Below, in pieces: positions 30,920 through 40,500 of a DNA stretch of 43,112 nucleotides (position 1 is the stretch's first letter; each line of letters begins with the position of its first letter). This stretch comes from Nemertoderma westbladi (Eukaryota > Xenacoelomorpha > Nemertodermatida > Nemertodermatidae): contig JAUCBJ010006740.1 of NCBI GenBank assembly GCA_032718475.1, forward strand, positions 1 through 43,112. Reading direction: 5' to 3'. The translations under genes were made by a program, and so were the position numbers. Below the pieces are notes generated by a model. It was not told the origin of the DNA, did not search any database, and saw only the letters and a program-made list of their open reading frames with translations.

Positions 30920-33840
30920 CATGTTCCACCCCGACCAACCAAGCCATTGGTGAATCTGAGGCAAGTCACAAGACTAGCCTCAGTAAACACCCTAACACTC
31001 GGGTCCCCAATGCGACAAGGTGAGCTGACTGCCTTGGCAGATAAGCTTTCTCTTAGCGCAGTGGGTGTTCAAGAGCACCGAATGCAGACTGGACAGACTG
31101 ATGAGGTTCTGATTAAGGACATGGGGGCGGTTGGCGACTCGCCCTCGCGTCAGCAGATGATAGTGGCAATGGTGGAATTGGTCTATTGATGCTTCCAACT
31201 GCACATGCAGCATTGGACAAAATAGACCAAATCTCTAACCGCATCATCCGTTGCCACTTCGCATATTCTGGAAGACTGACTAAGAAGTTTCCTAAGGAGG
31301 TTCTGATTGTGTGCTACTCTCCAACTAGTGTTGCCCCTGTAGAGGAGGTGGAAAATTTATACCACAATCTACAAGCAGCTACTGATGGAGTGGATCAGCA
31401 TGAATTCTTAACATTCCCGGGAGACTTTAATGCAAGTCTGCATCAATCACCTACATCGCCCTGGGTCTATAGCAATAATGTTAACCGAAATTCCGTCCAT
31501 CTTCAGGATTTTATCTCTGGAAATGGATTGTTTTCGGCTGGAACCCAGTTCACGAAGCGAACTGGAAAGCTATGGACTCATAGTGGACCCAGTGGTCACA
31601 AGACCCAGATAGACCATATTCTGTTTCGTAGGAAATACAGGAGCTCTATACAAGACTGTAATGCATTTACACTTCGACCCTTCTCCAGTGATCACCGCCT
31701 TATTGTGGCCAAGGTAAGACTTAGTTTGCGTGCTAGCAGAACAACGAAATCTGCCTTGCCGCGGCATGACTGGTCCTCTTTGGTGCAACAGCCAAATGTG
31801 AGATCCAGCTTCACACTACTGCTGAGCAACAGGTATGAGGTTCTTGCCTCTGAGGCGGCAGATCACTGTGAGGGCTATACTGCCTTCACAGAAGCAGTTA
31901 AGTTAGCAGCTGCAGAAACAGTTCCTGTATACCCTCGAAACAGGAAAAGACTGACAACAAAATTCAGAAGTGCCGAAATGACATCTATAAGGCGCAGAAA
32001 GAGTCCCGACTCAAACAGACTACAGCGGCCAAGAATGCAATTAAGGCTGCATCTAGGTCCCTGAACAGGCACTACTCTGTTAATCTACAGGAGCTAATAA
32101 ACCAACAGGTTGATGCCATCAATGATGCTGACGACAGCAGGCAATCATCCCAGGCATGGAGATCGATCAACTTGCTTGCTGGTCGAAAATGCCAACCAAC
32201 CACCAAGGTTAAGGCTGAATCACCAGCCGATCGCCTCAATGGTTGGAAGGTCCACTTTGAAAAGCTCCTCAATAATGACAGGGTATTGCCTGATAACTTT
32301 ATAGGAGTAAAAGTGTCTGAGTCTGTACTCCCAGATATTCCCATTGGCGATATCTCCTTTGCAGAAGTGAAGGCTGCTGCAAAGAGCATTAAGACCAATC
32401 GTGCCAGTGGAGTCGATGGTGTTCCCCCTGAGGTCTTTGAAATACCTGAGTGCTTAAAGCTCATCTATCCCATCATAGTAGACATGTACCGAACAACAAG
32501 AGTCCCACAAGAAATGAAAACAAATAAGTTGGTGCCAGTTCCCAAGAAGGGCAACCTAACACTGTATGGTTCTTTTCGGGGAATCTCATTGATCTCGATT
32601 GCTCGCGATTGGAAGCTATACAATAGAATTCTATTAAATCGCATCAGGGATCCCATTGAGAGACTGCTCCGTGGAAATCAGAATGGGTTCCGAAAGGTTG
32701 TGGGACCATGGAGCCCATTTTGGCACTTAGAAGGATAATTGAAGAGTTATCAAAAAAGAAAGACAGGCATCTGGCTGTTATCTTTGTTGACTTCCTCAAG
32801 GCCTTTAATTCAGTCTCTCGCTCACGTATGTTCAGCATACTTTCATTATATGGGGTTCCTGATGAAATTATTGCAGCACTCAGATCAGTATACGATGGTT
32901 CGACAACATTTGTGTCTACCGTTGACGGTGACCAGAACCATTTGAAGTGTTATGGAGCGTCCTCCAAGGAGACACACTTGCACCATTCTTGTTCATAATT
33001 GTGGTTGACTATGTTCTACGCATGTCCTTAGATCATCATAATGATGATGGGGTGATGATAACTCCACCTACTGGCTCCAGAAGTCGAGGAAATCCTGCCA
33101 AGTACCTAACTGATCTAGACTTTGCTGATGACTTAGGAGTACTCTCAGAATCACTAGAGGGAGCCCAACGGCTCCTCAGCTCATTAGAACATGCTGCTTC
33201 TAGTGTTGGTCTTTTTATTAACCCCAGAAAGACCAAAATTTTGACAGTTAACTTTGAAAGTCCTCAGCAAGTCTCTGATCGGATGAGCATAAGCTCAAAG
33301 GAAGGTATGCTTGAGCATGTGGACGACTTCTGTTACCTGGGATCATGGATCCGGAAGTCAGGTGAGGACCTTCGAAAACGTAAGGAAAAGGCATGGGCAG
33401 CCTTGAATAGGCTTTCCAGGACTTGGAAGTCACCGAGAATTAATCGGAAACTTAAAGTCCGATTATTTAGAGCAGCAGTAGTTCCAGTACTCCTCTATGG
33501 GAGTCCATACTGGGCTCTAACTGCTGAGGACACCAAATCTCTGGATGGCACATTCACAAGAATGCTACGCCGGGTTCATTGTGTCAAGTGCAATGCACAC
33601 ATCTTCAACCAGACAGTATATAACATTGGAGGTGTCTCATTGGTTCCCCCAAGCTTGACACTAAAACAAAATCGCCTCCGCTTTGCAGGCATTGTTTACG
33701 CCGTGAGGACCAGCCAGTGCGTAATCTTGTACTTTGGCAGCCTCATGGAGTGAATAAGCATGGTGGACAGCCCATGACTTTCTTGAGACGCATCTTAAAG
33801 GACACCGGCACTCGAATCGGGAACCTCTTTACCCCTTGTT
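30920..33840 (+). pseudogene. LINE ORF2 (endonuclease and reverse transcriptase), multiple frameshifts
   Basis: The endonuclease is visible as GVQEHRMQ near 31068, PGDFNASL near 31420, IDHILF near 31610 and SSDHRL near 31687. The RT shows KTNRASGVDGVPPEVF near 32393, FVDFLKAFNSV near 32785, LQGDTLAPFLF near 32958 and LDFADDLG near 33115. The C-terminal LLYGSPYW (about 33495) and PHGVNKHGGQPMTFLR (about 33740) motifs follow. The frame changes near 31185, 31950, 32695, 32960 and 33710. The one near 31950 is explained by a 10-base deletion, because the sister fragment at 2861-3491 keeps those bases. The catalytic motifs remain recognisable, so inactivation is not ancient. Confidence 0.88.
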
Positions 33841-33984
33841 CAACTGTTTCCAGCCCAACAATTTTTTCGCGCACAACCCTATTACACTCTCCTGAGGAAT
33901 AATCAAAGTTCTATCCTAATGCAGTGTGTGAGGTACCTGTGGTGGTAATCCAACCAAATGGAACCACCATGTAACCAAATATCA

Positions 33985-34125
33985 ATCCCATCCCAATCCC
34001 AATCCAAATCCAAATCCCAACCCAACCCAGTCCAACCCAACGCAACCCAACCCAACCCAACACATCCCATCCCAACCCATCTCAACCCAACCTAACACAT
34101 CCCATCCCATCCCATCCAATCGCCT
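33985..34125. repeat. CCCAA/CCCAT simple repeat, LINE 3' tail
   Basis: Imperfect tandem pentamers (CCAAT, CCCAA, CCCAT) directly after the LINE 3' end and before the first cadherin exon. Best explained as the 3' tail of the LINE. Confidence 0.75.
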
Positions 34126-34257
34126 CTCTGTTAAATAATGCATTTATTTATCTTTATCTACCTTATTCCGACGCCATAGTATGCCGAATAAATCTGGTAC
34201 ATCGAGATGAAGCTCTTACATCATACTAAATATTATGGATTTTATTTGATCCCTTAG

Positions 34258-34500
34258 GATGATGGCGGTTGTGGATGCCAGCGGTACAGTGGACTCAGCC
34301 GCGCAGTTTATGTTGTCTACGGATGACGGGAAGTTGTACCTCGCCCAAGCCTTCGACAGGGAAGAGACAAATAAACACCAGTTTAAGTTAACGACTAGAC
34401 TGTACGATGACAATGATGATACGTCTTCTTTCGTTGATTTCAAAATCGACATCCATGTCAGTGATGTTAACGACAACAGACCTGTGTTTGAACAGTACAG
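34258..34500 (+). CDS. Cadherin exon 1 of window
   Basis: Acceptor CCCTTAG at 34257 and donor GTGAGT at 34501. Its first base completes a codon begun in an unseen upstream exon. It codes the second half of an EC repeat: DRE near 34359 and DVNDNRPVF at about 34461-34490. Ends in phase 2 with AG, completed by the first base of the next exon. The following intron (34501-36159) holds a foldback element and a tRNA-like hairpin. Confidence 0.88.
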
Positions 34501-37500
34501 GTGAGTTTAGATAGGGACAGTTTTAGCGATCTTATTTTTTCTTATTAGCGATTTTATGCGTTTTAATTTCAGGTTAAGTTAAAATTGTACGGTGGCCCAG
34601 AACGGCCAAGAAACTTTTTAAATGTGAAAGTGTACTTTTCAGTGCCAAAGTGTTCTTTTCAGTGTGAAAATCATCTTTTCATTGTGAAAGTGTAAATTTG
34701 AAAGTGCGAAAGTGTAAATTTGAAAGTGCGAAAGTGTAAATTTGAAAGTGAGAAAGTGTAAATTTGAAAGTGCGAAAGTGTAAATTTGAAAGTGCGAAAG
34801 TGTAAATTTGAAAGTGCGAAAGTGTAAATTTGAAAGTGCGAAAGTGTAAATTTGAAAGTGCGAAAGTGTAAATTTGAAAGTGCGAAAGTGTAAATTTGAA
34901 AGTGCGAAAGTGTAAATTTGAAAGTGCGAAAGTGTAAATTTGAAAGCGAGAAAGTGTTAATTTGAAAGCTAGAAACATGGTGGGATTTTTAAATTTAAAC
35001 TGCTGGACTAGTGATCGACCATGCCCTGTCTGACTGTTGTGCTGTTCGGTAAATCGACTGCTGCAGTACTGGACTAAGCTGCTCCAGCTATCCCCGCTGG
35101 CGCTGGTATGTATACAGGTATCAGTATTTGCTTTGTCATATCATCATGTAGTCTGCTGGCCTTTGGCCCTGCGCCCTGGGCGCACTGTGTGGTGCAGTCA
35201 GTCTGTCAGAGCTGTGGCAGCAGAAACGTTCTTTAGCATAACAACGGTACTGTCAGACTGTACTGTTATGTATGTACTTTCGCACTTTCGAATTTACACT
35301 TTCAAATTTACACTTTCGCACTTTCGAATTTACACTTTCTCACTTTCAAATTTACACTTTCTCACTTTCAAATTTACACTTTCGCACTTTCAAATTTACA
35401 CTTTCGCACTTTCAAATTTACACTTTCGCACTTTCAAATTTACACTTTCGCACTTTCAAATTTACACTTTCAAATTTACACTTTCAAATTTACACTTTCA
35501 AATTTACACTTTCGCACTTTCAAATTTACACTTTCGCACTTTCAAATTTACACTTTCAAATTTACACTTTCGCACTTTCAAATTTACACTTTTGAACTTT
35601 CAAATTTACACTTTCGCACATTCAGATTTACACTTTCACAATGAAAAGCTCATTTTCACACTGAAAAGATCATTTTCACACAGAAAAGATCATTTTCACA
35701 CTAAAAAGAACACTTTAGCACTGAAAAGGACACTTAGACATTTAAAAAGTTGCTTGGCCGTTCTGGGCCACCGTAAAATTGAGAATATATCTCAATATCG
35801 TATATGTGTTTAACATCTATAGATTGTATAAATTATTAAGTAATTAAACAGAACTTAGGATGATCCAACTCTATAGCAAATGAAGCCGAAAAAGTAAATT
35901 CGCCACCAGCGGGGATCGAACCCGCGTCTCCCGATAAACGTCCAGGTATGCTGACCACTACACCACGGAGGCTCCTGCATCTTTTCGATTGATTTGCTAT
36001 AGGTGGTAAGCTACCTTACGGTTGCTATTGAATACAGTCCTCCTTACGGATGGATTTAATCTGTACCCTAATACAGTATCAGTTATTACCTGTACTGCAA
36101 ACGAATGTTATTGTTACATCAATTGTATTTGTGTTTGGTTTGCATTTATTTTTTTCCAGATATATGGCTAAAATCGATGAGAACGGTCTTTCCTCCGTCT
36201 ATGTTGGCAACGATATAAACACCGGGAGACAGACCGTAAAAGCCACTGACATAGACGAAGTAGGGAACCCTAACTCCCAGATCGTCTACAGTATTATTGG
36301 CGGAAATAACAATAATTATTGGTCGGTTAGTGTTACTGTAACAATCCAATTTCGATTTTCATTTTTTGTTTACTTTTCGCATCTTTTTCCACATTATTTT
36401 TCGCTCCATTTTTGCACATAATGTAAAGTTTATTTTTCAGTTGGTTCGTTCGGTTGGTCAGGAATTTGAACATAATATGTCAATTTCGATGGTTCTGTAG
36501 TGTAAACTGCGTCGCAGTGGTGCTTAAAATCAGAGTCTGAAATTTGACGAAGAAATTCAAGGGGGGGGGGGGGGGGGGGTTAATTTGCTAAGTAGAAGGT
36601 GGTATTTTTTCCTAGAAAATTTGGCCTGGTGTGCTTTTTTCTGTTTTCCTGTTAAACCGGAATTATTTGATATAAACTCAATAATGTATTTTATTTCCTC
36701 CAGAGAGAGTTGTAGGCCTATGTTTTCCTATAAAATCCTACTTTATTTAGCGGGATATAAATAATTATCTTATTAAGCACATTTATTAACACATTTTTTA
36801 CCATTTATGTTGGGTGTTTTTAGATTGACGAGAACAGTGGTAAACTTGTGGTTGAGGTTCCCATAGACAGAGAAGTGATGGCCAGTTCGGTAATCGTTGT
36901 TAAAGCCACTGATCAAGGGGTCGGCCCACTTTATGCAACTTGTATAGTTAATATACAAGTTAACGACCTCAATGACAATGCTCCTGAATTTATACCTTCG
37001 TAAGTAAATCTCTTACTGTAACTATTTTTATTCCAAAAATCGCTGATAGCTAGTTGATAGTTTGGTATGGGTATGATCAATATTACTTCCCTACTATTTC
37101 GATTGGGGACTGTCTGGTTTTCAACTATACTTCTTTCTAACGTCTCTGTTTCGAACAATGGATAATAATTAATTATAATATAATAATAATATGTTTCGGT
37201 ACCACGGACACTAAAACCCCAAATATCGTGATATGTTGATAATTGATGCCAATAGCTGCAAACTTTTCCTACATTGATACGTCAATAAATTTTTCTTACA
37301 TAAATTGGAAAAATTCTACCAAACATAAAGCCTTTTTTAATAATACAAAGTGTGTACCATCGAGAGTAATATAGTTTTATAATGTTTCAATTTTAGAGTA
37401 ATTTAACAATAATAGCTACTTGTAGATTCAAATAATTGTTGTATTTAGCCAATGGGAGATTAGTTTCGCTGAGGACACAACAGCTCCAGTGCGGGTCACC

Positions 37501-40500
37501 CCGGTAGCGGTGAGGGACCTGGACACGGACGCTACCAATGTCGGCTGGGAGTACACCAAAGTTAGCGAAGATCCCGCCGACAATCTGTTCACAGTGGACG
37601 CGAATACCGGCGAACTGAAAGCGACTACCAAACTCGATAGGGATATAGTTCGCATTGGTTACCCCAACGGGATTAACATGTGAGTTCAGTAATGGAAGAC
37701 TGTATTATTGAAAAGGAACAACATTTTATGATGACTCATGAGAACACATATTTTTTGATAAGGCTCTCTACTTACATAATGGTAGGTTGATTTTTAAATA
37801 AAGTTGGGGTCATTGTGCTCATTTTCATGGTATTTTTACTTCTACTTGTATAGCTGGCATGGACATGGAGTTTCGTGTTTGGAAGGCCTTTCCCTCTCTT
37901 CTCCAAGAGATCTGCTAATCTTTAATTAATTTATTATAGGCGTAAAGTTCTTGTAGAAGTTAAAGATAAGAACGCATTATCCCAGATGAGTAGTACAGGT
38001 ACCATATTGGTTCATGTTATTGACGACAACGACAACTGGCCCATCTGGAACCCAGACGTTTCCTCCCCAGCTACAATTAATATCGACGAATGCATTGAGT
38101 TGAATACAATGTTCTATGAGGTTGGTCTATGTCAATATAGAAATAATGATATTGGTGTGGGATTATTGTTATTTATTAGGCTGTCTAATAGATTTTCACA
38201 TTTTTCCCCTGACCTCGGTTTCGTTTTCATCTGTTCTGTTTTGAATTATAGAGTTTGTGCGAAATTGAATGTCATTTCCCAAAGGATACGGAAGGTAATT
38301 GACCGCTTCACACCAATCAAGGCAGTAGAGACAGGTCCTCCTATGGTAGCTGTTAAAGTAGCTGGCGAATCGCTGTTTCTGGTTATTTAATATATTTTTT
38401 TACTTGTTAACTGAAATACTGATTGATATTGGTTGTAACTGGGAATGTTGATTTTAGGGCGTCAAATCAACTATACTTAAATTTAGCTCTGCATATCCAA
38501 ATATTTAATTTTTAATTTTCTGTCAAGGTGACCGCCACGGACGCTGATTTAGGTCTCAATGCCAGAGTGACATATCGGCTCACCCAGAATGCGGGTGGAC
38601 TGTTCTTTATCGAGCCGAATCTCGGCTATCTCACGGCAGTTAAAGCGTTGGACAGGGACGCCGGTACCACTTCCCATGTTCTTAAGATCGAGGTAAATAC
38701 ATTGCGTGTATATACTGACGGCCAAAAGTACATCCTGACAAAAAGACGGACGGAAAAAAGTAACAAACGTTGAGACGGGCAAGGGGTCGAACGAGCTAAA
38801 TTACAGACGGAGAAGCGTACGGTCGGACTATAGTACTGACGAACGGGCAGACTAAGGTTCAGACTGCTAGACACGAGAATCAAGACACTTTAAAATACGT
38901 TGCATGCTGATGGTTGCAAGAATTATACTATGCATGGTTTATTACAAAATAGAAACATCACGAAATGGTTACTAAGGAGAACATAAACTACTTATGAAGC
39001 TTTTGTAATTTGATATTTAATAAATGTGTAATATTGTTTGATAACTAACTTATTTGACAGGCTTGCGACACCGCCAAAGTAAAGGCGTGTACTGATGGAG
39101 CTAGTGGGAGGCCGGCAGAGTTTCAGTTAACTATTAATCTCAATGACTGCAACGATAACTCCCCCATCTTACAGAACCTACCTTATAATACATTCAGTGT
39201 GTTTGAAGACGCCGTTAAAGGTTTGTACATTAAACTGTAGTTGTTAAGATAGGTGGGGGGGGGGGGGGCTTTCGACGCAATCAAAATTCGTCCCTCTGGG
39301 GAAAATCGACGCAAATAACAGCTGATTGCTCCCAGAAATGTTCAATTGACTTAGTTTAGTTTATTGTCTTAGTTAGAATAACGTGCCACTGTAACCTACT
39401 CCTTTCCCTAAATTGATAATTTAACATTAATTTACCGAGGTGGAATTGTGTCAAGACCCCCCCCCCCCCAAACCCCCCCCCTAACCCTAACCCCCCTAAC
39501 CCTAACCCCCCTCACCCTAACCCCTACCCCCTGTTCCTCTTCTCAGTTTGTTTGATAATGAAATTTGATATATAACGTTGACAATGTAAATTATCTTTCT
39601 GGATCCTCGACAAGAAAAAATAAAGAAAGAATTCATAAACTCATAAATTTTATTAATATTTATTCTAGTGGTAGAATCTCAGAAGGGTTTATTTCTTTTA
39701 AATTGTTAGTGTTAGTTACAGTCGAGTTAGATCAATGAATAAATTAATTAATTACTTTATTTTTTTTACTTATTTTACTTTATTAATTACTTATAGCCGC
39801 TAAAGTAAGTGTATATGCAAGGTTGCTGTTGATGAAGTTTCTACGTGAATTGAATAGGTTTATTTTATTAGTAGTTGGTAATCTTGCAAGTTTTACTAAC
39901 TTCCGTTGTTCCGTATTATTTTAGGTGTTATCATCGCGAACACTCAGACTAAGATTACAGCTACAGACCTAGATGACTCAGCCTCAGCATTCGGACAGAT
40001 TGAGTATTACTTAACCGAAGGCACCCCTAACCTAATCCCTTTCGTAATGGATGTCACTAATGGAGAAATACGAATCTCCGACAACAATCTGCTAGACAGA
40101 GAAAAGGTGATTCTTACGATTCTTAAAAGTATCCGTCAAATTAATGATCATTGTTTTCGTTGTTTTATTTTAGTTTTCTTATTCGATGTGATTGACTGCA
40201 TTGTACTGCGATATGAAATAGACCCCATACCGCGTGCTGCTCAAAGGCCACACAAAATCTATAATAGAATGCCATTATCAATAAGCCTAGGAGCCGCTAT
40301 TTGTGACGGAGCAAGTTTTCTTTGACGCCCGTGAGCAACAACTTAAACGAACCACCCACGCCAGAAAATAACCCGACAACAATGTAATTGGCAGTCATTG
40401 TACATTGAACGGTTACATGGCGTGGTTCATATGTTTACATCGCGATATCTGCTTTACTAAAGCGGGTAAATTATTTCCAGGTTGGAGTTTACAACCTAAA

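Larger units (their letters stand above)
30180..34125 (+). mobile_element. LINE (APE-type non-LTR retrotransposon), full or near full length, inactivated
   Basis: The 5' boundary is approximate. The stretch 30180-30830 is a GC-richer 5' UTR-like region with two loosely similar blocks (each has AGATG...CCAATGG and CTCCACTGCGACMC-like words near 30403-30500 and 30515-30610). Coding remnants run from about 30920 to 33840. The element ends in a tail of CCCAA/CCCAT units (about 33985-34125), typical of a LINE 3' microsatellite. The antisense fragment at 2861-3491 belongs to the same family. Confidence 0.8.

Noticed and set aside
35037-35813. Open frames of 258 and 107 residues with repeated FKFTLSHFQIYTF-like units (and a 99-residue frame on the other strand at 34679-34978)
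   Set aside because: They arise from 22- and 14-bp tandem units in the arms of a foldback element, are open on opposite strands, and lie in a cadherin intron.
38121-38390. Extension of cadherin exon 5 to an in-frame stop
   Set aside because: The next exon joins in phase at the 38120 donor and continues the EC repeat; the extension has no cadherin features.
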